A DNA stretch of 64,000 bases from Hyphomonas sp. CY54-11-8 (GTDB lineage Bacteria; Pseudomonadota; Alphaproteobacteria; Caulobacterales; Hyphomonadaceae), in the NCBI RefSeq assembly GCF_000682735.1, contig NZ_AWFD01000012.1:186001-250000 (forward strand), read 5' to 3'. Both the position numbers and the translations under genes were made by a program. Below are positions 34,364 to 43,763 of this stretch, in pieces; the first letter of the stretch is position 1; every line of letters begins with the position of its first letter. Under the pieces are notes generated by a model that was not told where the DNA came from, made no database searches, and saw only the letters and a list, made by a program, of their open reading frames with translations.

Positions 34364-35518
34364 ATGGCCAAAAAAAAGGCCAAGGCGGTACCGGGCCCGG
34401 ACCAGCCCGCCAAGGACGGCATGGAGTGGGAGCTTGCGTCCCAATGGGCGCAAGGCTGGAAAATCCTCAAATGGTCGGCCACCGCCTTTCTGGTGATCGC
34501 CTTCCTCGTCGTGATCGGGCAGGGCTTCCTGTTCTATCGCATGTTCGACGATGTCCATCCGGTGCTGGGCTATGCCTATATCGTCATCCTGGCGCTGATG
34601 CTGGTGGTGCTGGTCGGCCGGCCCATCATGGGCTTTCTCGCCATGCCGGTCGCCGCGAAGCCGCCTGCCATTGCGATTGACCCGAAAGCGCCCGCCCCGA
34701 AAGCGCTGGCTGCGCGGCTGCGCTATGACCTGAAATACCTGCTGATGCTGTCTGAAAACCCGCTGGTTCAGGAGGAGCGCGGCGAACTGGAAGAAAGCAT
34801 CCTGCGCGGACAGGCCCTGCTGGAGCGCGCGCGCCGCGCCACGCCGGAAGAAGCGCTGATGATCTCCGCCGACCTCGAACACTTCGAGCGCGACCATATC
34901 GAGGCGGTCCTGAAGCCGCTCGACAAGAAAGTCGACCAGCTGATCCATGCCGAAGCGGTTGCTGTCGGCGTCGCCACGGCGGTCTCTATGAATGGCACGG
35001 TGGATGCCTTCATTGTGCTGTGGCGGAACGCGAATCTCGTGGCCAAGGTCGCCCGGACCTATTTCGGCCGCCCGCACCTCTGGGGCAGTCTGCGCATCCT
35101 TCGCGATGTTGCCGCCATCGTCGTCGTCGCCCGCGCGCTGGAGGATGTGACGGATCTCACCGGCGATGTCATCGGCAGCCTGCTCGGCCGGATGGGCGGC
35201 CTCGTCGCCGGGCCGGTCATGGATGGCGGGGTGAACGCGATGATGACGCTGAAGCTCGGCTATCTCGCCAAGCGCCGCTGCCGCAGTTTCAAGGGCTGGT
35301 CGTCCGGGCAGGCAAAAGCGATTTCGGCCGAGGCGCTGAAGGATGTGAAGGAAGAATCGGGCTCGGTCATCGGCGACCTGCTGAAAGGCGTCGGCGGGCT
35401 CACCTCCACCGCGACGCGGGCGACGGAGAAGGCGCTCGCCGGCTCCCGCAGCGCCTGGGGCCTGGTGCAGAGCTGGTTCGGCGGCAACAAGCCCGCCGGA
35501 ACAGGGCCGGGCAGCTGA
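34364..35518 (+). CDS. DUF697 / YcjF-like membrane protein
   Basis: This 384-residue protein has two N-terminal transmembrane helices (about residues 36 to 60 and 68 to 88) and a cytoplasmic helical region. A DUF697-type domain (about 205 to 310) follows, with the conserved run AVSMNGTVDAFIVLWRN then RTYFGRPHLW and GGLVAGPVMDGGVNAMMTLKLG. The family is membrane-linked and of unknown role, sometimes next to GTPase-like YcjX, which is absent here. The start ATG at 34364 has GGGAGG at 8 nt. The C-terminal 70 residues are Ser/Ala/Lys-rich. Confidence 0.8.
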   Translation: MAKKKAKAVPGPDQPAKDGMEWELASQWAQGWKILKWSATAFLVIAFLVVIGQGFLFYRMFDDVHPVLGYAYIVILALMLVVLVGRPIMGFLAMPVAAKPPAIAIDPKAPAPKALAARLRYDLKYLLMLSENPLVQEERGELEESILRGQALLERARRATPEEALMISADLEHFERDHIEAVLKPLDKKVDQLIHAEAVAVGVATAVSMNGTVDAFIVLWRNANLVAKVARTYFGRPHLWGSLRILRDVAAIVVVARALEDVTDLTGDVIGSLLGRMGGLVAGPVMDGGVNAMMTLKLGYLAKRRCRSFKGWSSGQAKAISAEALKDVKEESGSVIGDLLKGVGGLTSTATRATEKALAGSRSAWGLVQSWFGGNKPAGTGPGS

Positions 35519-35616
35519 TTGGGGTGCTGGCAGCCGCCTCATTCTGAGGCAGGCCTGTGGATAGCGCCTCTGGCAAGGCGCTACGCGCTTGCTGGCGCCC
35601 GGAATCCACGCTAGCA

Positions 35617-35842
35617 GGGGGACAGTATAAGTCCCCCCCGGGAGAGAGCGGGTATCAAGCCCCGCCGCCGAAGGCGCAACCGCCCCGGAAACGCTCAGGC
35701 AAAAGGGCCGGGAGAGGACCAACACGCTGGAAAGAGGCGGGCCGTCTGGCGCCACCTCGCCGAAGGAGCAAGCCCGGAGTTCAAGGGCGGAATCTCTCAG
35801 GCGCCGAGACAGCGGGGGCGACGGACATGCGGCCGAGGCCGC
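35617..35842 (+). promoter_or_regulatory. Tandem glycine riboswitch upstream of gcvT
   Basis: Two consecutive glycine aptamers can be aligned. The first (about 35639 to 35704) has GGGAGAGAGC, GCCGAAGGCGCAA and AAACGCTCAGGCA. The second (about 35709 to 35812) has GGGAGAGGAC, GCCGAAGGAGCAA and AATCTCTCAGGCG. Both carry the conserved CCGAAGG-GCAA core and the closing CTCAGGC strand. A 7-bp hairpin GGGGGAC/GTCCCCC (35617 to 35637) directly precedes aptamer 1. A GCGGCC-GA-GGCCGC hairpin (35829 to 35842) lies between aptamer 2 and gcvT and may act in the switch. Family knowledge predicts that glycine turns the gcv operon on. Confidence 0.93.
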
Positions 35843-35868
35843 TGACGTCTCCTGTGATGAGGGCGCCC

Positions 35869-37038
35869 ATGGCCAACACAACGGCGGACACAACGACCGA
35901 AACCCTGAAGCGGACCCCGCTTTATGACCTGCACGCCGAGTGTGGGGCGAAACTGGTGCCGTTTGCCGGGTATGAAATGCCGGTCCAGTTCCCGGCCGGT
36001 GTCATGGAAGAGCACAACTGGACCCGCGCGCATGCCGGCCTGTTCGATGTCTCCCACATGGGGCCATGCTTTCTGACCCTCGAAGACGGGATCGGCGGCG
36101 GCGACGAAGCGCACGCCAAGATCGCGGCCATGATCGAGGAACAGGTGCCGAGCGACATCACCAGCCTGAAGCCCGGCCAGGCACGCCTCACCGTGCTGCT
36201 GAACGAAGACGGCGGCATCCTGGACGACCTGATCATCACCCGTCCCATCGGAGACGACGCGCAGGGCAGCCTTTACATCGTCGTCAACGGCGCCATGAAG
36301 GAGCAGGACTGGGGCATCTTCGAGAAGAAGCTTGCCGGCCGTGCCGTGCTGACCCGCGCCGACGACCGCATCCTGTTCGCCCTTCAAGGCCCGGAAGCGG
36401 CCGACGTGATGAAGGATTTCTTCCCCGGCTGCGAAGCGCTGAGCTTTATGCATCACATGCCCTTCGAACTGAACGGCACGCGCTGTATCGTCTCCCGTTG
36501 CGGCTACACTGGCGAGGATGGGTTCGAAGTCCTCGTGAAGCCGGAAGCCGGTATTCCGCTGGTCAAGGAAATGCTGACCGATGAGCGAGTGAAGCCCATC
36601 GGCCTCGGCGCGCGGGACTCGCTGCGCCTTGAAGCGGGCCTCTGCCTGTATGGGCATGACCTCGATCCCACGACGTCGCCGATCGAAGCCGATCTCGGCT
36701 GGGTCATCCAGAAGCGCCGCCGTGAGGCGGGCGACTTCCCCGGCGCCGAGCGCATTCTCCGGGAACGGAGCGAAGGCCCGGCCCGCAAGCGCGTCGGCAT
36801 CAAGCCGCTGGAGCGCGCCCCGGCCCGCGAAGGCACGGAAATCCATATCGGTGGCGAAAAGGTCGGCGTGGTTACGTCCGGCGGGTTCGGCCCAAGCGTC
36901 GGCCATCCGGTCGCCATGGGCTATATCGCCACGGCGCACGCCGCGCCGGGCACCGAAGTCCAGTTGATGGTGCGCGGCAAGGCGCGCCCGGCGGTTGTCG
37001 CCGACCTTCCCTTTGTTCCGCATAATTATAAGCGATAG
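35869..37038 (+). CDS. gcvT: Glycine cleavage system T protein (aminomethyltransferase)
   Basis: This roughly 389-residue enzyme moves the aminomethyl carbon from GcvH to tetrahydrofolate, releasing ammonia. Recognised parts are the N-terminal folate-binding start TPLYDLHAECGAKLVPFAGYEMPVQF, the conserved SHMG turn, the middle GYTGEDGFEVLV and GARDSLRLEAGLCLYGHDLD stretches, and the C-terminal barrel (RKRVGIKPLERAPAREG). The frame is open upstream through the riboswitch. The ATG at 35869 is chosen because GAGGG precedes it and the protein then starts at the usual family length. It is first in gcvT-gcvH-gcvPA-gcvPB. Confidence 0.95.
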   Translation: MANTTADTTTETLKRTPLYDLHAECGAKLVPFAGYEMPVQFPAGVMEEHNWTRAHAGLFDVSHMGPCFLTLEDGIGGGDEAHAKIAAMIEEQVPSDITSLKPGQARLTVLLNEDGGILDDLIITRPIGDDAQGSLYIVVNGAMKEQDWGIFEKKLAGRAVLTRADDRILFALQGPEAADVMKDFFPGCEALSFMHHMPFELNGTRCIVSRCGYTGEDGFEVLVKPEAGIPLVKEMLTDERVKPIGLGARDSLRLEAGLCLYGHDLDPTTSPIEADLGWVIQKRRREAGDFPGAERILRERSEGPARKRVGIKPLERAPAREGTEIHIGGEKVGVVTSGGFGPSVGHPVAMGYIATAHAAPGTEVQLMVRGKARPAVVADLPFVPHNYKR

Positions 37039-37050
37039 GAGCCAGACCCC

Positions 37051-37440
37051 ATGACCCGCTACACACAGCCGACGACCTTCTACACCGAAGACCATGAATG
37101 GGTGACGGTTCACAACGACCTCGCCACGGTCGGTATCACGCACTATGCCGAGAACGCCCTCGGCGACATCGTTTTCGTTGAACTGCCAGAGGTCGGTGCC
37201 GAGTTCGCGCCGGGCGACGACATGGCCGTCGTCGAAAGCGTGAAGGCCGCGTCCGATGTCTACGCCCCGATCCACGGCAAGGTGGTGGAGGTGAATGGCG
37301 CGCTTTCCGACAAGCCGGAAACCGTCAACGAATCCCCGACGGAAAAAGGCTGGTTCTGCGTCCTCGAAATCAAGGACGGCGCCGAGATTGCCGGCCTGAT
37401 GGATGAGGCCGCTTACAAGGCCTATTGCGAGACCCTTTAG
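37051..37440 (+). CDS. gcvH: Glycine cleavage system H protein (lipoyl carrier)
   Basis: This is a 129-residue lipoyl-domain protein. The lipoylation lysine is K65 in VVESVKAASDVYAPIHG, and the start FYTEDHEWVTV is typical. The lipoyl arm shuttles the aminomethyl group from GcvP to GcvT. It lies 12 bp after gcvT behind AGGAG and is of normal length. Confidence 0.97.
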   Translation: MTRYTQPTTFYTEDHEWVTVHNDLATVGITHYAENALGDIVFVELPEVGAEFAPGDDMAVVESVKAASDVYAPIHGKVVEVNGALSDKPETVNESPTEKGWFCVLEIKDGAEIAGLMDEAAYKAYCETL

Positions 37441-37467
37441 GTTTCACGGACACTTACGGAGTACGGG

Positions 37468-38811
37468 ATGCGATACCTTCCCCTGACAGCGGATGACCGC
37501 GCGGAGATGCTGAACACCATCGGCGCGAAATCGGTCGATGATTTTTACGCAGACGTTCCTGAATCTGCCCGCCTGCATGGCTCGGTGGAGGGCCTGACGG
37601 ACCATCAGGGGGAACTCGCGGTCGAACGGCACATGTCGAAGCTGGCAGCGAAGAACCGCGCGGCTTCGTCTGGCCCGTTCTTTGTCGGTGCCGGTGCCTA
37701 CAAGCACCATGTGCCGGCCACAGTGGACATGATTATCCAGCGCTCCGAATTCCTGACGACCTACACGCCCTATCAGCCGGAAATCGCGCAGGGCACGCTG
37801 CAGACCCTGTTCGAGTTCCAGACGCAAGTTGCGGCGCTCACCGCCATGGATGTGGCCAACGCCTCCATGTATGACGGTTCGACGGCCTGTGCCGAAGCGG
37901 CCGTGATGGCGACCCGGGCAACGCGCCGGAAAAAGGTGATCCTCTCCGGTGGCCTGCACCCGCACTACGCAGCCGCCACAAAACTTCTGTGCGAAGCGCA
38001 AGGCATCGAAGTTGTGCAGCTCGAGCATGCCATCGATGGCGAACTGGCGCTGGCTGATGCCGTGGATGATCAGACGGCCTGCGTGATCGGCCAGTCGCCG
38101 AACACATTCGGCACCGTGTCGGATCTCTCACCGGTGGCCGAAGCCGCGCACGGCAAGGGTGCGCTTCTGGTGTCGGTGTTCACCGAAGCCGTCTCCCTTG
38201 GCCTCGTCACGCCGCCTGGCGAAATGGGCGCGGACATCGCCGTTGGCGAGGGCCAGTCCATCGGAAACGGCCTGAACTTCGGCGGACCCTATGTGGGACT
38301 CTTCGCCTGCACGCAGAAACTGGTCCGCCAGATGCCGGGACGCCTCTGCGGTGAAACGACCGACGCCGAAGGCAAGCGTGGTTTCGTGCTGACGCTTTCA
38401 ACACGCGAGCAGCACATCCGGCGCGATAAGGCGACGTCGAACATCTGTACGAACTCCGGCCTGTGCGCGCTGGCCTTCACGGCGCACATGACGTTGCTTG
38501 GCGGCAAGGGGCTGGAGCAGATGGCCGTGCTGAACCACGAAGCGGCCTGCGACCTTGCTGATGCGCTGGCCGCCGTGCCGGGCGTCGAGATCCTCACGCC
38601 GCGCTTCTTCAACGAGTTCGCCTTCCGTACGCCTATGAATGCCGAAGCCGTGCTCGCCATGCTGGACGAAGCCGGCATTGTTGGCGGTGTTCGCGCCAGC
38701 CGCCTGTTCCCGGGAGACCATATGGGCGACGTGATTCTTTGCGCCGCCACCGAATGTACAACGCCAGAAGACATAGCGGCTTACGCGGCTGCCCTTAAGG
38801 AGATCATCTGA
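37468..38811 (+). CDS. gcvPA: Glycine dehydrogenase (decarboxylating) subunit 1
   Basis: This 447-residue subunit corresponds to the N-terminal half of fused GcvP. The start [19 protein letters not shown], the [21 protein letters not shown] stretch and the C-terminal [14 protein letters not shown] identify it. It is structurally PLP-enzyme-like but lacks the PLP lysine. It forms a heterotetramer with subunit 2. Its TGA overlaps the gcvPB ATG (TGATG), securing equal synthesis. Confidence 0.96.
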   Translation: MRYLPLTADDRAEMLNTIGAKSVDDFYADVPESARLHGSVEGLTDHQGELAVERHMSKLAAKNRAASSGPFFVGAGAYKHHVPATVDMIIQRSEFLTTYTPYQPEIAQGTLQTLFEFQTQVAALTAMDVANASMYDGSTACAEAAVMATRATRRKKVILSGGLHPHYAAATKLLCEAQGIEVVQLEHAIDGELALADAVDDQTACVIGQSPNTFGTVSDLSPVAEAAHGKGALLVSVFTEAVSLGLVTPPGEMGADIAVGEGQSIGNGLNFGGPYVGLFACTQKLVRQMPGRLCGETTDAEGKRGFVLTLSTREQHIRRDKATSNICTNSGLCALAFTAHMTLLGGKGLEQMAVLNHEAACDLADALAAVPGVEILTPRFFNEFAFRTPMNAEAVLAMLDEAGIVGGVRASRLFPGDHMGDVILCAATECTTPEDIAAYAAALKEII

Positions 38812-40385
38812 TGAGCATGAACACTCAGGGCCGCCCTACGTCTCCGGAGTCTGTCTCCATGTCGTCGATTGAAACCGTGTCTGGTTCTCGCGGTCTACTG
38901 CAACACGAAGATCTGCTGTTCGAGATCGGTACGTCGGAAACGACAGGCGTTGATCTGCCGGCGCCGAAAGGCACCAAGAACCGTCTCGGCGGTGTGACGC
39001 GCAAAGTGCCGACCGGATTGCCTGGCCTGTCGGAGCCGCAAGCGGTGCGCCATTACATGCGCCTCAGCCAGAAGAACTATGCCATCGACCTTGGCCTGTT
39101 CCCGCTCGGCAGTTGTACGATGAAACACAATCCGCGCCTCAACGAAAAGATGGCGCGCCTGCCGGGCTTTGGTGACATCCACCCACTGCAGCCACAGGCG
39201 ACCGTGCAGGGCGCGCTGGAGCTGATCGATGAGCTGGCGACCTGGCTGAAGACGCTGACCAACATGCCCGCCGTGGCGATGAGCCCGAAAGCCGGTGCGC
39301 ATGGCGAGTTCTGCGGCATGATGGCCATCCGTCAGGCGCTGATCGCGCGCGGCGAAGTCGAGACCCGCAAGCGCGTTCTGGTGCCGGAGTCTGCCCACGG
39401 AACAAACCCGGCAACGGCGGTCCAGTGCGGTTTCATCGTTGACGAGATCAAGGCCAACAAACGCGGCCGGGTCGACATGGCTGACCTGAAAGCGAAACTG
39501 GAAAAGTCTGACGACATTGCCGGCATCATGCTGACCAACCCGAACACGTGCGGCCTGTTCGAAACAGACATCAAGGAAATCGCTGACCTGATCCACGCGG
39601 CAGGCGGCTATTTCTATTGCGACGGCGCGAACTTCAACGCGATTGTCGGACGGGTGCGCCCGGGTGACCTGGGCGTCGATGCGATGCACATCAACCTGCA
39701 CAAGACCTTCTCCACGCCGCATGGCGGTGGCGGTCCGGGGTCCGGCCCGACCGTTCTGTCTGAAGCGCTCGCGCCCTATGCACCTGTGCCGTTTGTCGTG
39801 AAGGATGCCGACGGCATGTATCGCCTCGTCGAGGACATCGAAGGCGTCGCGTCGGAAAGCTTTGGCCGCATGGTCGCCTTCCATGGCCAGATGGGCATGT
39901 TCGTGCGCGCGCTGACTTACATTCTGAGCCATGGTGCAGACGGGCTGAAGCAGGCCTCGGAAGATGCTGTGCTGAACGCCAACTACATTCAGGCCCGCCT
40001 GAAGAAAGTGATGACGGCGCCGTTCGAAGGCTATTGCATGCACGAGGCGCTGTTCTCGGATGCCTTCACCGCCGAAGGCATCGAGACGATCGACATTGCC
40101 AAGGCGCTGATCGACGAGGGATATCATCCGATGACGATGTATTTCCCGCTGGTCGTGCACGGCGCCATGTTGATCGAGCCGACGGAGTCGGAATCGAAGG
40201 CTGAGCTCGACCGTTTCTGCGACGCGTTGGAATCGATTGCCCGCCGGGCGGCGCAGGGCGACGAAGCGCTGAAAGGCGCGCCGTATCTTGCCCCGATGCG
40301 ACGTCTTGATGAGACGAAAGCTGCGCGCAAGCCGGTCCTGAAATGGGCGGAGCCGGAAGAAGCCCCGCCGGTCGCAGCCGAGTAG
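38811..40385 (+). CDS. gcvPB: Glycine dehydrogenase (decarboxylating) subunit 2
   Basis: This 524-residue subunit corresponds to the C-terminal half of fused GcvP and holds the active site. PLP forms a Schiff base with K298 in the motif NLHKTFSTPHGGGGPGSGP. Upstream are GSCTMKHNP and the PESAHGTNPATA substrate-side motifs. The last 15 residues are an Ala/Pro/Glu-rich extension. It ends the gcv operon, 9 bp from the stop of the convergent acyltransferase gene. No separate lpd for the L protein is in the window. Confidence 0.96.
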   Translation: MSMNTQGRPTSPESVSMSSIETVSGSRGLLQHEDLLFEIGTSETTGVDLPAPKGTKNRLGGVTRKVPTGLPGLSEPQAVRHYMRLSQKNYAIDLGLFPLGSCTMKHNPRLNEKMARLPGFGDIHPLQPQATVQGALELIDELATWLKTLTNMPAVAMSPKAGAHGEFCGMMAIRQALIARGEVETRKRVLVPESAHGTNPATAVQCGFIVDEIKANKRGRVDMADLKAKLEKSDDIAGIMLTNPNTCGLFETDIKEIADLIHAAGGYFYCDGANFNAIVGRVRPGDLGVDAMHINLHKTFSTPHGGGGPGSGPTVLSEALAPYAPVPFVVKDADGMYRLVEDIEGVASESFGRMVAFHGQMGMFVRALTYILSHGADGLKQASEDAVLNANYIQARLKKVMTAPFEGYCMHEALFSDAFTAEGIETIDIAKALIDEGYHPMTMYFPLVVHGAMLIEPTESESKAELDRFCDALESIARRAAQGDEALKGAPYLAPMRRLDETKAARKPVLKWAEPEEAPPVAAE

Positions 40386-40394
40386 AGTGATTGT

Positions 40395-41765
40395 TCAGGC
40401 CGGGGTCGGTTGCGGCTGGACCCGGCGGAACAATGACTTTCTAAGACGTCCGAACTGGACGGTCAGCGGTTGCTCGTACATTCGGTAGCTGAGCCACGAT
40501 ACCAGAAGCGTGCAGACGATGCCGCTCGTGGCAAAGGCGAGATTGTCCAGCACGCCGGGATGACCCAGCCGGAACAGGGGCGCCAGCGCATCTGACCGGC
40601 CGAGCAGGCTGAAGACCACCCGCAGGCCGCTGAGCACAATGAGGTGGCAGAGGTAGAGCGCAAAGGACCAGTCGCCGAGCTTTACCGCCCCGTCGAGCAC
40701 GTGCCGGAAGAAGGCGCGTGTTCGCTGCAACAGTTCGGGTGCACCCTGGCCCAGAAGCCAGCCGAACCAGATAACGATCAGCATGGCGATGCCGCCAACG
40801 GTGACCGTCAGGATTGTGGCGCCGCGCCGGGCTGCATCGGCGCTGTCGCCGTCGAGGCCGGTCAGTTGATAAAGGCCTATCGTCACGAGCCAGCCGAACA
40901 GGGCAGGGATGAGCCAGGTATGGCGAGCCTGAAGGTCCAGCCCGGCCACCGCATAGACGAGCAATGCGGCGGGAACGCCGTACCAGAGCACGCGGGTCCA
41001 CAGAAGCAGGGATTTTGATTCCTGACCCTGATAGCAAAGCCCTGCCATCAGCAGCATGCTGGCAACAAGGGTCAGCACACCGCTGCGCCAGACCAACCCG
41101 TTTGTGATGGCGAGGCCGGCAATGGCGCCAAGAATGAATTCGAGGGTCATGGGATGGACCGCCAGCGAGACCCAGCCCATCGCAACGGGATTCGACAGGC
41201 CCATCATGGCGCCACCCGTCACGAGTGCCGCCCAGACGCCGAGCAGCACGGGCAGCCATTTACGCGGCGCCAGCATGAACAGGGTGAACATGATGTAGAA
41301 ATACACTTCGTGAACCAGCGTCCAGCCAACATTGAGGATCGGGAAGGCGGGCTGTGGGATCAGCAGGAAGGATTTGATCAGAAACGGAACCATGGGCTGG
41401 CCGAAGGATGCCTTCTGCCAGGCGGTATTCTGTCCCGACAGTCCGTGCGCTGCGAACATGTAGATCGTCAAACACCCGGCGAAGGCCCACCAGACCGGAT
41501 AGATCCGGGTCACGCGTCCGAACAGGAAGTCTGCCGCCTGCCTGAGGCCTGACACGCTATTGCGCGTCACATAGACCATAATGAAGCCGGAGATGACGAA
41601 GAACAGATCCACCCCGGCATAGCCATTTGTGAACAGGCCACCGACCCAGGCGCGTTCCGTCAGGTTATTGTCAGCAATGGCCAGCACTTCCAGTTCATGG
41701 ATATGGAAAATCAGAACCAGCATTGCCGCAAGACCCCGAAGCGCCTGGATGGACTGCAATTTCAT
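40395..41765 (-). CDS. Acyltransferase 3 family membrane protein
   Basis: This 456-residue protein has 10 or more membrane helices in the acyltransferase-3 layout. Near the N-terminus are SIQALRGLAAMLVLIFHIHE, with the catalytic-type His and Arg residues, and GYAGVDLFFVISGFIMVYV. Such proteins acetylate or acylate surface polysaccharides or lipids from the membrane. The start at 41765 has GCGAGG upstream; a longer start at 41783 is less likely. It converges with gcvPB and has no obvious glycan partner gene nearby. Confidence 0.88.
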   Translation of the reverse strand: MKLQSIQALRGLAAMLVLIFHIHELEVLAIADNNLTERAWVGGLFTNGYAGVDLFFVISGFIMVYVTRNSVSGLRQAADFLFGRVTRIYPVWWAFAGCLTIYMFAAHGLSGQNTAWQKASFGQPMVPFLIKSFLLIPQPAFPILNVGWTLVHEVYFYIMFTLFMLAPRKWLPVLLGVWAALVTGGAMMGLSNPVAMGWVSLAVHPMTLEFILGAIAGLAITNGLVWRSGVLTLVASMLLMAGLCYQGQESKSLLLWTRVLWYGVPAALLVYAVAGLDLQARHTWLIPALFGWLVTIGLYQLTGLDGDSADAARRGATILTVTVGGIAMLIVIWFGWLLGQGAPELLQRTRAFFRHVLDGAVKLGDWSFALYLCHLIVLSGLRVVFSLLGRSDALAPLFRLGHPGVLDNLAFATSGIVCTLLVSWLSYRMYEQPLTVQFGRLRKSLFRRVQPQPTPA

Positions 41766-41903
41766 ATCGGCCTCGCTGTCCAACGCCCCCGGCGGTCAAT
41801 TTCTATGCAGGGTGTAGCAACCGGGCAACGTGGTTGCCAGACTTTGGACACATGGAAGTGATTTTACTTGGCAATGAAATTGCTCTGAACCCATATCCTT
41901 TCC

Positions 41904-42257
41904 ATGTCCTCAACTGAACCGCCAATGACTGACACACCCGCCGGCTCTTTTCGCAAACCTATCGAGTCGGCCCGTAAACATGTCGGGGTCTTTTTTCGCC
42001 AAATGCTGGCGGTCGTCGGCCTGGTGCACATTGCGGTTGCCATCCCGGTTGGCATGGCAACGCCGTTCCTTCCGATCGGTCTGCCCATCGCGATTATTGG
42101 AGTGATCCTGCTCGGCCGGAACTCTGTCTGGGGACGCCGGTGGATGGAAGGCATAATGACGCGCCATCCACGTGTAGAGCGGTTTGCGCCGAACTGGTTG
42201 ATGCGGCTGGTCTTCGGGCGCGACAAGCGTGAAAACCTGAAGGTCACCCCTGACTGA
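41904..42257 (+). CDS. Small membrane protein
   Basis: This 117-residue protein has a hydrophobic hairpin of two helices (about residues 35 to 70, MLAVVGLVHIAVAIPVG then LPIGLPIAIIGVILLG) and a basic C-terminal tail (RRWMEGIMTRHPRVERF). The compact two-helix form resembles PGPGW-type or other small envelope proteins of Proteobacteria. The ribosome-binding site is weak; an internal ATG at 41925 is an alternative start. It is divergent from the acyltransferase gene. Function unknown. Confidence 0.62.
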   Translation: MSSTEPPMTDTPAGSFRKPIESARKHVGVFFRQMLAVVGLVHIAVAIPVGMATPFLPIGLPIAIIGVILLGRNSVWGRRWMEGIMTRHPRVERFAPNWLMRLVFGRDKRENLKVTPD

Positions 42258-42341
42258 ATTACTGGGTGCATGCCTTGCGGTTCGACCTGATCCGCGCTCT
42301 ATGAGGCTGGCACGAAACGGGAAGAACCGGGGCGAAAGAAT

Positions 42342-43763
42342 ATGACAAGACGGAACTGGGTGGCACTCGCCGCAGGGGCCATTTTTCTTGCCGCTTGTGG
42401 CGGCAGCGGAGACGGCGACGGACCGGCGATCAAGCCGTTCACACCAAATGAACCCTTCGATCCGGACCCCTATCCGTCAACCTATGTTGCGTATCCCAAC
42501 GCCCCAGTCCTGATTACCAATGCGACAATCCTGGATGGAGAAGGCGCGAAGATCGAAGACGGCAGCCTGCTGCTTCAGGACGGCAAGGTCGCGGCCATTG
42601 GCGCTGACCTGGAGACCCCGGAAGGGGCGACCGTGATTGACGCGTCCGGCCGCTGGGTGACGCCGGGTATCATCGATAACCACAGCCACCTCGGGGCCTA
42701 TCCGTCGCCCTCCGTTTCAGCCCATCAGGATGGCAATGAAGTCTCCGGACCGGTGACGGCGGAGGTCTGGGTGGAGCATGGCATCTGGCCGCAGGACCCG
42801 GGATTTGACCGGGCGCTCGCTGGCGGGGTCACCTCGCTGCAAGTCCTTCCGGGCAGTGCAAACCTGTTTGGCGGCCGCGGCATTACGCTGAAGAACGTGC
42901 CGGCACGCACGGTTCAGGGCATGAAATTCCCGAGCGCGCCCTACACGCTGAAAATGGCCTGCGGAGAAAACCCGAAGCGTGTCTATGGCTATGGTAATGG
43001 CAGCTTTCCGGGCGGCGCACCATTCTCCCGCATGGGGAACATGGCTGGCTACCGGGCAGCCTGGATCAAGGCAGCCGAGTACAAGCGCAAATGGGACAAG
43101 TATTCCGCTGAAGGCGGCGAAATGCCTTCGCGCGATCTGGAGCTGGATACCCTTGCCGGCGTTCTGGCGGGCGAGATCCTCGTCCACATGCACTGCTACC
43201 GCGCGGATGAAATGGCGCAGATCATGGATCTGTCGAAGGAGTTTGGATACAAGGTCACCGCATTCCACCATGCTGTGGAAAGCTATAAGATCGCCGACAA
43301 GCTGGCCGATTATGGCGCCTGTTCGTCCATGTGGGCAGACTGGTGGGGCTTCAAGATGGAAGCCTATGACGGCATCCCGGAAAACATCCCGATGGTGCAC
43401 AATGCCGGGGCCTGCGCCATCGTGCATTCCGACAGCGATATCGGCATCCAGCGCCTGAACCAGGAAGCGGCCAAGGCATGGGCCGATGGCAAGCGCGTCG
43501 GCATAGACGTTCCTATTGAAGTTGCCTGGGAATGGTTGTCGCTGAACCCGGCGAAGTCGCTCGGCATTGAAGAGCGTACCGGTTCCCTAAAGCCCGGTAA
43601 AATGGCCGATGTGGTGATCTGGTCCGGCAATCCGTTCAGCGTCTACACCAAGGCCGATCAGGTCTTCATTGATGGGGCGCTCATGTATGATCGCGCCGAC
43701 AATTCAGTTCGTCCTGTACGGGACTTTGAACTCGGCCAGCCTGGCGAAGGAGACATGAAATGA
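42342..43763 (+). CDS. Exported amidohydrolase, predicted lipoprotein
   Basis: This 473-residue protein has a lipoprotein signal (AIFLAACGGS). It belongs to the amidohydrolase superfamily (imidazolonepropionase/dipeptidase-like clade). Metal-site residues are present: H114-S-H116 in DNHSHLG at the end of strand 1, and later HMHCYRADE, FHHAVES and VHSDSD with the catalytic Asp. The C-terminal GSLKPGKMADVVIWSGNP is the typical composite-domain end. The substrate is unknown. The next gene starts inside its stop (ATGA), so the two are co-translated. Confidence 0.88.
   Translation: MTRRNWVALAAGAIFLAACGGSGDGDGPAIKPFTPNEPFDPDPYPSTYVAYPNAPVLITNATILDGEGAKIEDGSLLLQDGKVAAIGADLETPEGATVIDASGRWVTPGIIDNHSHLGAYPSPSVSAHQDGNEVSGPVTAEVWVEHGIWPQDPGFDRALAGGVTSLQVLPGSANLFGGRGITLKNVPARTVQGMKFPSAPYTLKMACGENPKRVYGYGNGSFPGGAPFSRMGNMAGYRAAWIKAAEYKRKWDKYSAEGGEMPSRDLELDTLAGVLAGEILVHMHCYRADEMAQIMDLSKEFGYKVTAFHHAVESYKIADKLADYGACSSMWADWWGFKMEAYDGIPENIPMVHNAGACAIVHSDSDIGIQRLNQEAAKAWADGKRVGIDVPIEVAWEWLSLNPAKSLGIEERTGSLKPGKMADVVIWSGNPFSVYTKADQVFIDGALMYDRADNSVRPVRDFELGQPGEGDMK

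Noticed and set aside
35797-37275. Long minus-strand frame opposite gcvT and gcvH (492 codons)
   Set aside because: Antisense of certain genes; also covers the riboswitch.
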